Positions 34,051-43,769 of a stretch of 63,913 nt of DNA are shown here, piece by piece. Below the pieces are notes generated by a model. That model saw nothing but the letters and a program-made list of their open reading frames with translations. It had not been told where the DNA came from and did no database searches. How positions within the stretch are numbered: position 1 is the first letter of the stretch; each line of letters starts with the position of its first letter. This stretch comes from Bacilli bacterium. GTDB taxonomy: Bacteria; Bacillota_I; Bacilli_A; ML615J-28; CAG-698. The stretch spans positions 1-63,913 of the forward strand of contig CAKJYW010000011.1 of assembly GCA_918272565.1 (NCBI GenBank), given 5' to 3'. Position numbers and translations under genes: made by a program.

Positions 34051-35979
34051 CTACCCCCTACAACTCTTAAGTAAATTTGTAATATCACCAAATGTGATAT
34101 ATATCATTAAACCAAATAACAATATCATTGTTACAGTAATTAAAATTGTTTCAACTTTTTGATTAGGTTTCTTCTTAGTTATTGCTTCATATGCTACAAA
34201 CACTAATCTACCACCATCAAGTGCTGGAATTGGTAATAAATTCATAATACCAATATTAATACTAAGTAATCCAGTTAGATTTAGTAGTGCCACAATTCCT
34301 TGGGTTGCGGCAGCTTTAGTTAAACTAAAGATTCCAACAGGTCCACTCATATCTTTGATACTAGCTCCACCACTAAATAATAGTCCTAAAGTCTTCACAA
34401 CAACAGTTGCGCTACTTAAACTTCTCTTACCACTATAAACAAAGCTTTGACCTAAATTAAATTTATATTCAGGACTAACACCGATTACGTTTTTAATAGA
34501 TGGATATGTATCACCACTAGTAGATGCTTGAGATTCCATTAGTTTCTTTGAGTATGGTTGAATGCTAATCTCAACTTCACCACCATCTCTATTAACTACT
34601 AAACTAATCTTTTCTTTATCTTTACCAACATAGTCGTTAAATGTATTATAAATATCACTGCTACATTGAACTTCTTCACCATTAATAGCTACAATGATAT
34701 CATTTGGCTTTAATTCAGTGTTGTTTCCACTCTTTCTATCATACAAACTATACCCTGCAATAATAAACTTAGGAGAAGTAAATTTAGTTCCGTTGCTATA
34801 GAATAGGTCACTAGCTTTAACATCCGCTTCTTTAGTTTCATTGCCAGTTTTATAAGTAATTTTAATATCACTTGTTAGGCCACTATTTAAATAATCATTG
34901 ATAAAAGCGACAGTTTTTCCAAAATCTTGATGCTTGCCACTATCATCACTTAAATATACAAGGCCACTTTCTTTATTAAAACTATAATATGAACCGTCCC
35001 CATCAACCAAGAGGTCATAACTAATATCTCCACTACTTAATTTAATGATCTTAGAATTATCTTCGATTTTACTAACATTAAATAATAAAGTAGTAAAAGT
35101 GAAGTCATCAGTAAATCCAGCACTATAGCAGATAGTGTATGGATAAACAACACCAGTCAATTCCTCTTCACCACGTTTATAAGTGATTGTGATTGGGTAA
35201 TTATATTCACTACTAGAATAATTAGACATAAATGTGCTAATATCTGCCCATTTTTCGATTTCAGCACATACACCATTAGAGCACATCTTAGTGATAGCAT
35301 CACCGTTTCTAATGCCTGCTACATACGCAGGAGTTTCTTCTTCCATATCACTAACGATAGTTGCTTTAGTGTTTGGAGCTCCTTGAATAAGCCCTGCAAT
35401 AAAGAACACAACTAAACCTAAGATGAAGTTCATCAATGGTCCACCAAACATAACCATCGCACGGTCGCGCTTGCGCTTAGCATTTAGAGTACGATTGTGT
35501 GGTGCATTTTGAATTTGTTCTTTTCTTTCATAGAAATAACAGCACTTATCAACAGGGTATGTTGTTACACTTTCATCTTCATTAATTACGTTGATATATA
35601 AATTACCACTATCAGTTGCATCAAATAGATCATATTCACCTATTTTATACATTGGAAATGTTTGATTTACGGCACTTGGTAGATATATACCCTTAACAAC
35701 ACCATCAACAATTTCAAGTCTAACTTCACTTAAATCTTTTAAAGGATCAGCTTCCTCTTCTTCTCCAGCTATCGCACAAAAGCCACCAATTGGGAAAGCT
35801 CTTAAAGAATAAGTAGTCTCGCCCTTTTTCTTACTTAATAATTTAGGTCCCATACCAAATGCAAATTCACGACACAAGATATCAACACGTCTAGCAAAGA
35901 AGAAGTGTCCACCTTCATGAACCATGATAATAAGTCCTAATATAATAACAAATGCAATAATACCTAATATAGTATCCAT
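34051..35979 (-). CDS. rseP: Site-2 intramembrane metalloprotease RseP/RasP, enlarged
   Basis: 642 aa, against about 420 in Bacillus RasP. Zinc site MVHEGGH (about residue 20) in the first transmembrane helix and MNLLPIPALDGGR (second conserved helix) are intact. There is an insertion at about 78-165 after the first active-site segment, and two PDZ-like regions in the large outer loop, the second (IIAGYSLYDRKSG...LKPNDIIVAINGEEV) extended. It cleaves anti-sigma factors and signal-peptide remnants within the membrane. Between dxr (1-nt gap) and proS. Confidence 0.9.
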   Translation of the reverse strand: MDTILGIIAFVIILGLIIMVHEGGHFFFARRVDILCREFAFGMGPKLLSKKKGETTYSLRAFPIGGFCAIAGEEEEADPLKDLSEVRLEIVDGVVKGIYLPSAVNQTFPMYKIGEYDLFDATDSGNLYINVINEDESVTTYPVDKCCYFYERKEQIQNAPHNRTLNAKRKRDRAMVMFGGPLMNFILGLVVFFIAGLIQGAPNTKATIVSDMEEETPAYVAGIRNGDAITKMCSNGVCAEIEKWADISTFMSNYSSSEYNYPITITYKRGEEELTGVVYPYTICYSAGFTDDFTFTTLLFNVSKIEDNSKIIKLSSGDISYDLLVDGDGSYYSFNKESGLVYLSDDSGKHQDFGKTVAFINDYLNSGLTSDIKITYKTGNETKEADVKASDLFYSNGTKFTSPKFIIAGYSLYDRKSGNNTELKPNDIIVAINGEEVQCSSDIYNTFNDYVGKDKEKISLVVNRDGGEVEISIQPYSKKLMESQASTSGDTYPSIKNVIGVSPEYKFNLGQSFVYSGKRSLSSATVVVKTLGLLFSGGASIKDMSGPVGIFSLTKAAATQGIVALLNLTGLLSINIGIMNLLPIPALDGGRLVFVAYEAITKKKPNQKVETILITVTMILLFGLMIYITFGDITNLLKSCRG

Positions 35980-35980
35980 A

Positions 35981-37120
35981 TTAACTCCATTTTTCTAATA
36001 CAAATGATCTTACCTTCTTATCAAATTCAAGTAAATCATCGATATCATAATCATATATATTTTCATCCTTAAATCTCTCAATAGATTTAGTGATAATATC
36101 TTCAATATCTAAATATTTAATCTTTCCGTTAGTAAATAAACTAACAGCTACTTCATTAGAAGTATTATAAACTAGTGGTAGCACCCCACCAGCTTTCCCA
36201 ACATAATATGCTTTTTCTACCATAGGAAATCTTTTAATATCCATCTTTTTAAAACTTAAATTAAGGTTACTAAAATCAAGTTCTTGAGTAAATCCTTTTA
36301 AATGACGCGGATAATACATCGCATACATTATAGGTAGATGCATATCAGGAACTGCTAGATGAGCAATTATTCCGTTATCTTTATATTCAACCATTGAATG
36401 AATGATACTTTCTTTGTGAATAACTGTTTCAATTTTACTATAATCAACATCAAATAAATAATGAGCTTCGATTACTTCTAGGCCTTTATTTACCATTGTA
36501 GATGAATCGATTGTAATCTTTTTACCCATATTCCAGTTAGGATGACGCAAAGCATCAACTAATGTAACATTTTCTAGTTCACTTCTACTCAAATCTCTAA
36601 AACTACCACCACTAGCAGTAATGATTATTTTTTTGATTTCTTTTTTCTTTCCTACTTTTAAGCATTGCATAATAGCACTATGCTCACTATCAATAGGAAT
36701 TAAATTAACTTTATTTTCTTTTACTAATCTTTTAATTAAATCTCCAGCACAAACTAAAGTCTCTTTGTTTGCTAGTAATATATCTTTTTTGGCTTTGATT
36801 GCTTCAACTGTTGGAGCAAGCCCTGCAAGGCCAACAATTGAATTAATGATAGTTGCATTTTCTTCAACTTTTACTAAGTCAAGTAGACCACGTTCTCCAT
36901 AAAAGAAAGTTACGTCCTTAAAATTATTAAATTCATCTTTAAACGAACTATCTTTCATAGTAACGTATTTTGGCTTAAACTCATTTATAATCTCTTTAGC
37001 TCTACTAACATTTTCAAAAAAAGAAAATCCGAGTAGATTAAAGTTCTTATCTTTTTTAATTATATCAAGAGTTTGACTACCAATTGAGCCTGTTGCTCCT
37101 AGTAAAATGAAGTTTTTCAT
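35981..37120 (-). CDS. dxr: 1-deoxy-D-xylulose 5-phosphate reductoisomerase
   Basis: 379 aa, standard length. NADPH site LLGATGSIGSQTLDII at the N-terminus, LANKETLVCAG, metal/substrate site DSEHSAIMQCL and ASGGSFRD, and HPNWNMGKKITIDSSTMVNKG are all present. Second step of the MEP isoprenoid pathway; feeds undecaprenyl diphosphate via UppS encoded nearby. Transcribed between cdsA and rseP. Confidence 0.95.
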   Translation of the reverse strand: MKNFILLGATGSIGSQTLDIIKKDKNFNLLGFSFFENVSRAKEIINEFKPKYVTMKDSSFKDEFNNFKDVTFFYGERGLLDLVKVEENATIINSIVGLAGLAPTVEAIKAKKDILLANKETLVCAGDLIKRLVKENKVNLIPIDSEHSAIMQCLKVGKKKEIKKIIITASGGSFRDLSRSELENVTLVDALRHPNWNMGKKITIDSSTMVNKGLEVIEAHYLFDVDYSKIETVIHKESIIHSMVEYKDNGIIAHLAVPDMHLPIMYAMYYPRHLKGFTQELDFSNLNLSFKKMDIKRFPMVEKAYYVGKAGGVLPLVYNTSNEVAVSLFTNGKIKYLDIEDIITKSIERFKDENIYDYDIDDLLEFDKKVRSFVLEKWS

Positions 37121-37123
37121 GAA

Positions 37124-38056
37124 CTACCTCAATAAATAATATAAAAATTGTGCAATTTGCATTAATAGATAGAACCAACAACCCGCAAATAGGAAGCTAT
37201 CAAATCTATCTAAGACTCCACCATGGCCTGGGAAGATATATCCCAAGTCTTTAACTTCGAATGTTCTTTTGATTTTTGATTCAACTAAATCACCAATTTG
37301 AACTAATACACTAATTGATGCACTAGCTACTATTGCTAGTATTATTTCAATAACTAGTTCTAATGCTGTCTCAGGGGTTAAAATCTTAGCTAAGAATAAT
37401 ACTGCTACTCCACTTATTGTTCCAAAAAGGAGACCAAAAAGTGATCCTTCAACACTCTTATTAGGAGAAATATTAGGACATAATTTATGACGACCTAGCT
37501 TTCTACCAAATACGTAGGCAAAGATGTCAGTTGTAGCTACGATTAAATAAACATATAAAAATGCTTTAATACCAGTGAAATTAATAATTCCAGTTGTATT
37601 TAGTACTGTTGTTTGATAATACCTTAAACTAAATGTATTACCTAATAACACGCCACAGTAGACAAGAGTAAATACGCATCCCATCATTCCATTTGCATTA
37701 CTGTTTTTAGTAAATATCATAAGTAGTAAAATCACAAGTGAGAATAATACTAATAAAGCAAATGTGAATACGTAACATATTATTCCTACAACCATCTCAG
37801 AAACAACAACTGAAATATAATATGTACTTGCAAGTGCAGATGCACCTAAAATAAGCGTAAAAATAGGCACGAGCACTAAATATAATTTTAGTGTTGGATC
37901 TTTTTTATACATTGCATATATTACTTCATGTCCAGCTACTCCACAAAACAAACTAGCTACAATGAAATAACCAATTCTAGTGAACTTTGTATCAAAGATG
38001 ATTAGAGGAACGAAAAGTACGATCATTACAAGTGCTGTGATTACTCTTTTTTTCAT
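37124..38056 (-). CDS. cdsA: Phosphatidate cytidylyltransferase
   Basis: 310 aa, about eight transmembrane helices. CDS signature is clear: KLCPNISPNKSVEGS and GHGGVLDRFDSFLFA (metal-binding Asp pair). It makes CDP-diacylglycerol from phosphatidic acid and CTP for all phospholipids of the membrane. Its start overlaps the uppS stop (ATGA), so it is translationally coupled. Confidence 0.93.
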   Translation of the reverse strand: MKKRVITALVMIVLFVPLIIFDTKFTRIGYFIVASLFCGVAGHEVIYAMYKKDPTLKLYLVLVPIFTLILGASALASTYYISVVVSEMVVGIICYVFTFALLVLFSLVILLLMIFTKNSNANGMMGCVFTLVYCGVLLGNTFSLRYYQTTVLNTTGIINFTGIKAFLYVYLIVATTDIFAYVFGRKLGRHKLCPNISPNKSVEGSLFGLLFGTISGVAVLFLAKILTPETALELVIEIILAIVASASISVLVQIGDLVESKIKRTFEVKDLGYIFPGHGGVLDRFDSFLFAGCWFYLLMQIAQFLYYLLR

Positions 38057-38763
38057 TTCTTGATTCCTCCGTAGCGCCTGTCACGATTATTGTATGCTTC
38101 AATTGCTTTATCTAAATCCTCTTTTGAAAAGTCAGGCCATAAAGTATTAGTGAAATATAATTCACTATAGCTTATTTGCCATAAAAGGAAATTACTAATC
38201 CTAATTTGATTACTTGTTCTAATAAGTAAATCAACATCAGGAATATTAGCAGTAAAAAGTTTTTTAGAAAAATAATCTTTAGTGATATCATCTACACTAA
38301 TCTTACCATCATTTACTTCACTAGCAATTTCTTTAGTAGCCTTAATTATTTCATCTCTAGATCCATAATTAAAAGCAACAAGAAGTTCTAATCCAGTATT
38401 ATTTTCTGTCTTCTTTTCGATTCTATCGATTTCTTTTTTAGTTCTTTCATCAATTCTATCTCTAAAACCGATAAATCTTAATTTGATGTTATCTCTCATC
38501 AAATCTTCTTCATACCTACTAATCATAGAATGAGGCAAGCTCATAAGATAATCTACTTCATCTTTAGGTCTAGACCAGTTTTCAGTAGAAAAGGCATAAA
38601 CAGTTAAGTATTTAATTCCAAGATTGCTACATTCTTTAGCAACACTAACTAGGGTTTCAGAACCCTTTTTATGCCCTAAAGTTCTTGGAAGGCCTCTTTT
38701 TTTAGCCCATGTTCCATTACCGTCCATAATGATAGCAATGTGCTTAGGTAGTTTAGTTTCCAT
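38053..38763 (-). CDS. uppS: Undecaprenyl diphosphate synthase
   Basis: 236 aa. Cis-prenyltransferase motifs: HIAIIMDGNGTWAKKRG (catalytic Asp), YAFSTENWSRP, and the C-terminal RTSNQIRISNFLLWQISYSELYF (usually RTSGEQR). It builds the C55 lipid carrier for peptidoglycan and other wall polymers, so the cell is expected to make a wall or surface glycans. AAGGGTG ribosome site; a lone TATAAT about 32 nt upstream suggests an own promoter after the frr terminator. Confidence 0.93.
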   Translation of the reverse strand: METKLPKHIAIIMDGNGTWAKKRGLPRTLGHKKGSETLVSVAKECSNLGIKYLTVYAFSTENWSRPKDEVDYLMSLPHSMISRYEEDLMRDNIKLRFIGFRDRIDERTKKEIDRIEKKTENNTGLELLVAFNYGSRDEIIKATKEIASEVNDGKISVDDITKDYFSKKLFTANIPDVDLLIRTSNQIRISNFLLWQISYSELYFTNTLWPDFSKEDLDKAIEAYNNRDRRYGGIKK

Positions 38764-38873
38764 GTTTTCACCCTTTGTCTCTTCTAATCTCTTATTATAC
38801 TACTAAATGTCTTTTTTTTCTAGATGTATGCTCCTATTTATATATCAATTTCTCTTATTGTGTTATTTTTAAA

Positions 38874-38901
38874 CAAAAAAATTGGCTACTAAGTAGCCAA
38901 T
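38874..38901 (-). terminator. Terminator after frr
   Basis: ATTGGCTACT (38881-38890) pairs with AGTAGCCAAT (38892-38901); a 7-nt U-run follows on the minus strand. Confidence 0.9.
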
Positions 38902-38904
38902 AAT

Positions 38905-39462
38905 TTAAATTTCCATAATTTGCTTTTCTTTGTTTTGAGCTTCTGCATCAATTTTTGCAATCTCTTTGTCTAATAGTTTTTGAACATCATCAGAATAATT
39001 CTTTAATTCATCTTCTGTAATTAGACTGTCTTTTTCTAACTTCTTAAGTTGTTCGATTGCATCACGTCTAATGTTACGCATTGCTACTTTTGAGTTTTCA
39101 GCTTTAGTTTTAACTTCTTTAACAAACTCTTTTCTTCTTTGTTCAGTTAAAGCAGGGAAGTTGATTCTAATTACAACACCATCATTAAGTGGTGTAAGGT
39201 TTAAATCAGCTGCTAAAATTGCTTTTTCAATGTCTTTTAATGTGCTCTTATCGTAAGGCTTAATCATAAGTTGAGTAGCTTCAGGTACAGAGATAGAAGA
39301 CATTTGGTTTAATGGAGTTGCAACTCCGTAGTAATTAACTTTTACAGGGTTAAGTACTTGAGGATTAGCACGTCCAGTTCTAATTAAAGCAATATCACTC
39401 TTAAAAACTTCTAGAGTCTTTTCCATTCTTTCTTCGCTTGTTAAAATAATTGTTTCAGGCAT
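38905..39462 (-). CDS. frr: Ribosome recycling factor
   Basis: 185 aa, normal length. Recognised by RTGRANPQVLNPVKVNYYG near the N-terminus, INFPALTEQRRKEFVKEVK, and NIRRDA. Together with EF-G it splits post-termination ribosomes. Last gene of the rpsB-tsf-pyrH-frr unit, 10 nt after pyrH. Confidence 0.95.
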   Translation of the reverse strand: MPETIILTSEERMEKTLEVFKSDIALIRTGRANPQVLNPVKVNYYGVATPLNQMSSISVPEATQLMIKPYDKSTLKDIEKAILAADLNLTPLNDGVVIRINFPALTEQRRKEFVKEVKTKAENSKVAMRNIRRDAIEQLKKLEKDSLITEDELKNYSDDVQKLLDKEIAKIDAEAQNKEKQIMEI

Positions 39463-39472
39463 TATGTTCTCC

Positions 39473-40192
39473 TTATTTGTTAGTTATAATTGTACCAAAT
39501 GAGTAATCATTGGCAGCTTTAGCGATGTTTCCTTTAACGTTCATATCGAATACGAATATGTCGATATCATTCTCACTGCACATTGTTGCGGCAGTTAAGT
39601 CCATTACATGAAGACCTTTATCGATTACTTCATGATGAGTTAATTTAGTAAATTTCTTAGCATCTTTGTTTATACGTGGATCGCTATCATATACTCCATC
39701 AACACCATTCTTAGCCATTAATATTAAATTGCAACCAAGTTCAGCACTTCTTAGAGCGGCTGTAGTATCAGTTGAGAAGAAAGGAATTCCATTTCCTCCA
39801 CCAAATATAATTATACGGTCTTTTTCTAGATGTGACAAGGCTTTTCTTCTAATGTATGGTTCAGCAACTTGTGGAATAGATAGAGATGTCATAACACGTG
39901 TATCACATCCTAAGTTCTCTAGTGCACTTTGAATTGCTAAAGCATTTAAGATTGTAGCAAGCATTCCCATATAGTCAGCGCTACTTCTTTCCATACCACA
40001 ATCAACAGCGTCACGTCCACGCCAAATGTTACCAGCCCCAACAACAATTCCTAGTTCGATTCTACCTAAATCATATAGTTTCTTAATTTCAATAGCTATG
40101 TCTTTAACTTTTTCAGGATTAATACCTTGACCATTTTTACCAGATAAAGCTTCGCCACTTAATTTAAGAATAATTCTTTTTTTATTAGACAT
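39473..40192 (-). CDS. pyrH: Uridylate kinase
   Basis: 239 aa, amino-acid-kinase fold: LKLSGEALSGKNGQGI, GAGNIWRGR, DYMGMLATILNALAIQ and GGGNGIPFFSTDTTAALR are the conserved PyrH segments. It phosphorylates UMP to UDP and is a hexamer in bacteria. Position between tsf and frr is universal in Bacillota. A hairpin upstream may lower its expression relative to tsf. Confidence 0.95.
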   Translation of the reverse strand: MSNKKRIILKLSGEALSGKNGQGINPEKVKDIAIEIKKLYDLGRIELGIVVGAGNIWRGRDAVDCGMERSSADYMGMLATILNALAIQSALENLGCDTRVMTSLSIPQVAEPYIRRKALSHLEKDRIIIFGGGNGIPFFSTDTTAALRSAELGCNLILMAKNGVDGVYDSDPRINKDAKKFTKLTHHEVIDKGLHVMDLTAATMCSENDIDIFVFDMNVKGNIAKAANDYSFGTIITNK

Positions 40193-40213
40193 ATTTTCTC
40201 CTTAATTTTAAAT

Positions 40214-40240
40214 AAAGGCACCTTAAAATAAAGTGCCTTT
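40214..40240 (-). terminator. Attenuator or terminator between tsf and pyrH
   Basis: AAAGGCAC (40214-40221) pairs with GTGCCTTT (40233-40240); the minus-strand U-run is interrupted (ATTTAAAATT), so partial read-through into pyrH is likely. Confidence 0.6.
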
Positions 40241-40247
40241 GTAAGTT

Positions 40248-41132
40248 TTATTTGTTAACAGCTGCCATTACTTCAGCTACGAAGTCATCTTTTCTCTTTT
40301 CGATGCCTTCTCCAACTTCAAGGCGGATGTATGATACGATTGTGCCGTGGTTATTAGCAACATATTGGCCAACAGTCAAATCAGGATTCTTAACGAATTC
40401 TTGGTCAACTAAGCAGATACCTTTAAGCATCTTGTTAACTTTACCAATCATGATCTTGTCAATGATTGCTTCAGGTTTACCATTGAATTCACCAGCGTTA
40501 ATTGCTTCTTGTTTTAAGATTTCGCTTTCTTTTGCTAAGAAATCACTATCTACCTTTGTCTTATCTAAGAATTTAGGGCTCATTGCAGCAACATGCATAC
40601 AAACATCTTTTGCAACTTCAGGAGTTCCACCTTCTAAAACTGAAAGTGTAACGATCTTTCCACCCATATGAGAATATGTACCAAATAATTGGTTATCGTT
40701 CTTTTCAACGACTGTAACTCTTCTTAAAGAAATCTTTTCACCGATTGTAGCTGTTAAGTTGATAATCATATCTTTAACAGTTCCTTCAGGAGTAGCAAGT
40801 TCTAATGCTTCTTCATCAGTCTTAGCATTGCTCTTTAAAATAGCTTGACCGATTTTTTCAACTAAAGTTTGGAATTTTTCGTTCTTTGCAACGAAGTCAG
40901 TTTCACTATTCACTTCAAATAAAACAGCTTTGTTTCCTTCGATAACAGCTTTACAAATACCTTCAGCAGCAATTCTGCTTTCTTTCTTAGCTGCTTTCAT
41001 AATTCCTTTTTCACGAAGCCATGTAATAGCTTCTTCCATATTACCATTAGTTTCAACTAACGCTTTTTTGCAATCCATCATACCAGCGCCAGTTGCTTCA
41101 CGTAGTTCTTTAACTTGTGCTGCACTAATCAT
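40248..41132 (-). CDS. tsf: Translation elongation factor Ts
   Basis: 294 aa. N-terminal UBA-like domain and first signature LREATGAGMMDCKKAL, second signature EVNSETDFVAKNE. It is the nucleotide exchange factor for EF-Tu. Follows rpsB by 14 nt as in most bacteria. Confidence 0.95.
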   Translation of the reverse strand: MISAAQVKELREATGAGMMDCKKALVETNGNMEEAITWLREKGIMKAAKKESRIAAEGICKAVIEGNKAVLFEVNSETDFVAKNEKFQTLVEKIGQAILKSNAKTDEEALELATPEGTVKDMIINLTATIGEKISLRRVTVVEKNDNQLFGTYSHMGGKIVTLSVLEGGTPEVAKDVCMHVAAMSPKFLDKTKVDSDFLAKESEILKQEAINAGEFNGKPEAIIDKIMIGKVNKMLKGICLVDQEFVKNPDLTVGQYVANNHGTIVSYIRLEVGEGIEKRKDDFVAEVMAAVNK

Positions 41133-41146
41133 CTTTCTTCTCCTTA

Positions 41147-42124
41147 TTATTCAGCTTTTTCTTCTTTTGCTTCTTCAGCTTTTTCTTCTGCTTTAACTTC
41201 AGCTTCTGCTTCTACTGGAGCTTCTTCAGTTCTTAACTTTCTAGGAGCTCTTTGAGGTTTTTCTTTTTGAGGAGCTGGTGCTTCTTCAGCTTTAGCTTCT
41301 CCTTCAGTTGCTTTAGCATCTTTACGATAAGGGCGTTGTTGTCCTTTTCCACCACGTCCGCGTGGGTTACGATCGTTTTGAACACGACGTTGAGGGCGTT
41401 CTTCAGGAAGTGGTTCATCTGTAAATTCGATTACGATTGGAGTTCCACCTTGAGCTTCAACAACAGCGTTAGCCATTGTAGCAACGATTAATTTAACAGA
41501 ACGAATTGCATCGTCATTTGCAGGGATAACGAAATCAACTTCGTCTGGGTCACAGTTTGTATCAACTAGTCCAAATACAGGGATTCCTAAACGATGAGCT
41601 TCAGCTACAGCGTTATGTTCAGTCTTAGGGTCAACAACGAATAATGCTTGAGGAGCACCCTTCATTTCCTTAATACCACCAAAGTATTTGTCTAAACGTT
41701 CTTTTTCTTTCTTGATTAAGATAACTTCTTTCTTAGGTAATACTTCGAAAGTTCCATCTTCTTCCATCTTTTCAATTTCGTATAAACGAGCGATACTCTT
41801 ACGAATAGTCTTGAAGTTAGTTAATGTTCCACCTAACCATCTTTGGTCAACATAGAATTGACCAGCACGGATTGCTTCTTCTTTGATAACATCTTGAGTT
41901 TGTTTTCTTGTACCTACAAACAAAACAGTTCCATTGTTTTGAGCAATTGTGAATAATTCTTTGTAAGCTTCTTCGATTTTGGCAACAGTCTTCTCTAAAT
42001 CGATGATATAGATTCCATTACGTTCTCCAAAAATATACTCTTTCATTTTAGGGTTCCAACGGCGAGTATTATGACCGAAGTGAACACCGGCTTCTAGTAA
42101 TTGATTCTTGTTAATTACTGACAT
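41147..42124 (-). CDS. rpsB: 30S ribosomal protein S2 with charged C-terminal extension
   Basis: 325 aa. Residues 1-240 are a regular S2 ([44 protein letters not shown]). The remaining about 85 residues are an extension: first a basic Arg/Gly/Asn part ([17 protein letters not shown]) then a Glu/Ala/Lys-rich part, which is absent from most S2 proteins but seen in some Bacillota relatives. The extension probably lies on the ribosome surface; its role is unknown. Preceded by a consensus promoter and structured leader. Confidence 0.95.
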   Translation of the reverse strand: MSVINKNQLLEAGVHFGHNTRRWNPKMKEYIFGERNGIYIIDLEKTVAKIEEAYKELFTIAQNNGTVLFVGTRKQTQDVIKEEAIRAGQFYVDQRWLGGTLTNFKTIRKSIARLYEIEKMEEDGTFEVLPKKEVILIKKEKERLDKYFGGIKEMKGAPQALFVVDPKTEHNAVAEAHRLGIPVFGLVDTNCDPDEVDFVIPANDDAIRSVKLIVATMANAVVEAQGGTPIVIEFTDEPLPEERPQRRVQNDRNPRGRGGKGQQRPYRKDAKATEGEAKAEEAPAPQKEKPQRAPRKLRTEEAPVEAEAEVKAEEKAEEAKEEKAE

Positions 42125-42241
42125 TTTAAATTCTCCTTTTTATAATATTTTGTTTTGGCCTCCACCATTATCATAGATCTTTGCCACAACCCTAAAGTTG
42201 CACCGACAAATTTCTCCAATAGTGTGTGTATTTCCATTGCC
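42125..42241 (-). promoter_or_regulatory. Structured 5' leader of rpsB, candidate S2 autoregulation site
   Basis: The 110-nt untranslated leader folds: on the minus strand TTTGTC (42205-42210) pairs with GGCAAA (42180-42185), enclosing CAAC/GTTG, and CAATGG pairs with CTATTG closer to the 5' end. Ribosomal-protein operons are often feedback-controlled at such leaders; which protein binds here is inference. Confidence 0.45.
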
Positions 42242-42247
42242 TCTAGT

Positions 42248-42276
42248 ATTATACCACTTTAGCATTAAATTTGCAA
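42248..42276 (-). promoter_or_regulatory. Promoter of the rpsB operon
   Basis: TTGCAA (42271-42276), 17-nt spacer, TATAAT (42248-42253) on the minus strand. Confidence 0.85.
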
Positions 42277-42347
42277 GATTTTTCTTTTATATCTTCTTCT
42301 AAAGAGCTAATATTTGATAATTATTTCCTATATCTAAAACAAATAAA

Positions 42348-42370
42348 AAAACCTCAAAAATAGAGGTTTT
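42348..42370 (-). terminator. Terminator after dut
   Basis: AAAACCTC (42348-42355) pairs with GAGGTTTT (42363-42370) with a U-run on the minus strand; overlaps the last base of the dut stop. Confidence 0.85.
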
Positions 42371-42843
42371 TAAATATTTGTACTGCCTATTCCCCCAAGA
42401 CGTCTAGCTTTGATTTCCTTTTCGTCACTAACAACTTCATACTTTAGGAATATTCCTTGGGCAACTCTTTCCCCATCACTTAACTCTACATCAGCCTTAC
42501 TGATATTAGTTAAAGCAATCATGATGTGACCTTCATTATCTAAATTATTATAATAATCACTATCAATTATCCCAACATTATTAGCTAGTATTAATCCTTT
42601 TTTAATACCTAGGCTACTACGAATAAAGATTGCTAAAAACTCATCATTTTCCATCTTTGCTTTTATACCAGTAGCAAATACCTTAGTCTCTCCGCATTTA
42701 ATTACTTCGCCTTTACAGATACTTATATCATAGCCAGCTGACGCCTTAGTTTTTCTTTCAGGCATTTTAATATTATCATAATAACTGATATCTAATCTTT
42801 TACTAAATTCTTCTTTTGATACAGCTTCAAATCTACGCATCAT
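42370..42843 (-). CDS. dut: dUTP diphosphatase
   Basis: 157 aa. The five trimeric dUTPase motifs are visible in order: SAGYDI, RSSLGIKKGL, GIIDSDY, GERVAQGIF and RLGGIGSTN. It keeps dUTP out of DNA and supplies dUMP. Overlaps the xerC gene upstream by 11 nt, so it is coupled. Confidence 0.93.
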   Translation of the reverse strand: MMRRFEAVSKEEFSKRLDISYYDNIKMPERKTKASAGYDISICKGEVIKCGETKVFATGIKAKMENDEFLAIFIRSSLGIKKGLILANNVGIIDSDYYNNLDNEGHIMIALTNISKADVELSDGERVAQGIFLKYEVVSDEKEIKARRLGGIGSTNI

Positions 42844-43765
42844 CTTCCTCCTTCTTCCTATGAGCTAGTGGATGATATTTTAAATATTCTTCTTTTAGTT
42901 TCTCTTTTGATACATGTGTATATATTTGAGTTGTTGATAAATTAACGTGACCTAAAAGTTCTTGTACGCTTCTTAAATCAGCACCATTGTCAAGTAGGTG
43001 AGTTGCAAATGAGTGACGGAACATATGTGGTGTCACTTTCAACGTTTCACTTGCTTTTAATGTTATATTATCTAAGATTACTCTAACGCCCCTAGTAGTT
43101 AGGGGACCTCCTTTGTAATTAACAAAAAGAAGGTTTGTTGGGGAATCTTTGGTTTTAAGTAATAACTCACTTCTACTAAATTCGATATAATCTTTCAATG
43201 CGCTTTTAATACTATCATATATAGGAATATTCCTCATCTTAGAACCTTTTCCCATAACGCTTATTTGATCATTATAGAAGTCAATGCTACTTATCTTCAT
43301 ACTACATAGTTCGCTAACACGTATACCGGTTCCATATAATAATTCAACAATCGCATAATCTCTAATACCAAGTATCGTTTTTGTATCAATCGCATTAAAG
43401 ATTTCATCTATCTCATTGTAATATATCTGTTTTGGTAGAGTCTTATCAAGCTTAGGAGAAGACACTTCCAAAAATACATTGTTATCAACAAGCCCTTCTT
43501 GAAGCATGAAGCGGTAAAAGCCTCTTAGACTTGATAGTTTTCTAGATATACTAGATGCTTTATATTGTTTTTTAGATAGATGGAATACATAATATCTAGT
43601 AACATTTTGCTTAATATGAAAGACATCTCCTAAATCACTCTCATCTAGAAAATCAATAAATTCATTGATATCATTGATGTAATTTAAAACAGTATATTTA
43701 GAATAATTCCTTTCAACCGCCAAATAGTCACTAAACCTATCTAACGCTTCATGTTCATCAATCAT
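42833..43765 (-). CDS. xerC: Tyrosine recombinase XerC/XerD family
   Basis: 310 aa. N-terminal SAM-like core-binding domain (1-95) and catalytic domain with Arg in GTGIRVSELC, HMFRHSFATHLLDNGADLRSVQELLGH (His-x-x-Arg and His), and the nucleophile Tyr in STTQIYTHV. Directly after trmFO, the place of codV/xerC in Bacillus, so a chromosome-dimer-resolving XerC is more likely than a phage integrase; XerC versus XerD cannot be proven from the sequence. Confidence 0.85.
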   Translation of the reverse strand: MIDEHEALDRFSDYLAVERNYSKYTVLNYINDINEFIDFLDESDLGDVFHIKQNVTRYYVFHLSKKQYKASSISRKLSSLRGFYRFMLQEGLVDNNVFLEVSSPKLDKTLPKQIYYNEIDEIFNAIDTKTILGIRDYAIVELLYGTGIRVSELCSMKISSIDFYNDQISVMGKGSKMRNIPIYDSIKSALKDYIEFSRSELLLKTKDSPTNLLFVNYKGGPLTTRGVRVILDNITLKASETLKVTPHMFRHSFATHLLDNGADLRSVQELLGHVNLSTTQIYTHVSKEKLKEEYLKYHPLAHRKKEEDDA

Positions 43766-43769
43766 ATTT

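Noticed and set aside
40252-41491. Plus-strand frames opposite tsf and rpsB
   Set aside because: Shadows of highly expressed genes with strong codon bias; no independent start signals.
42833-43765. Phage-type integrase with nearby attachment site
   Set aside because: Position right after trmFO and before dut fits chromosomal XerC; no tRNA gene or attachment repeat nearby.
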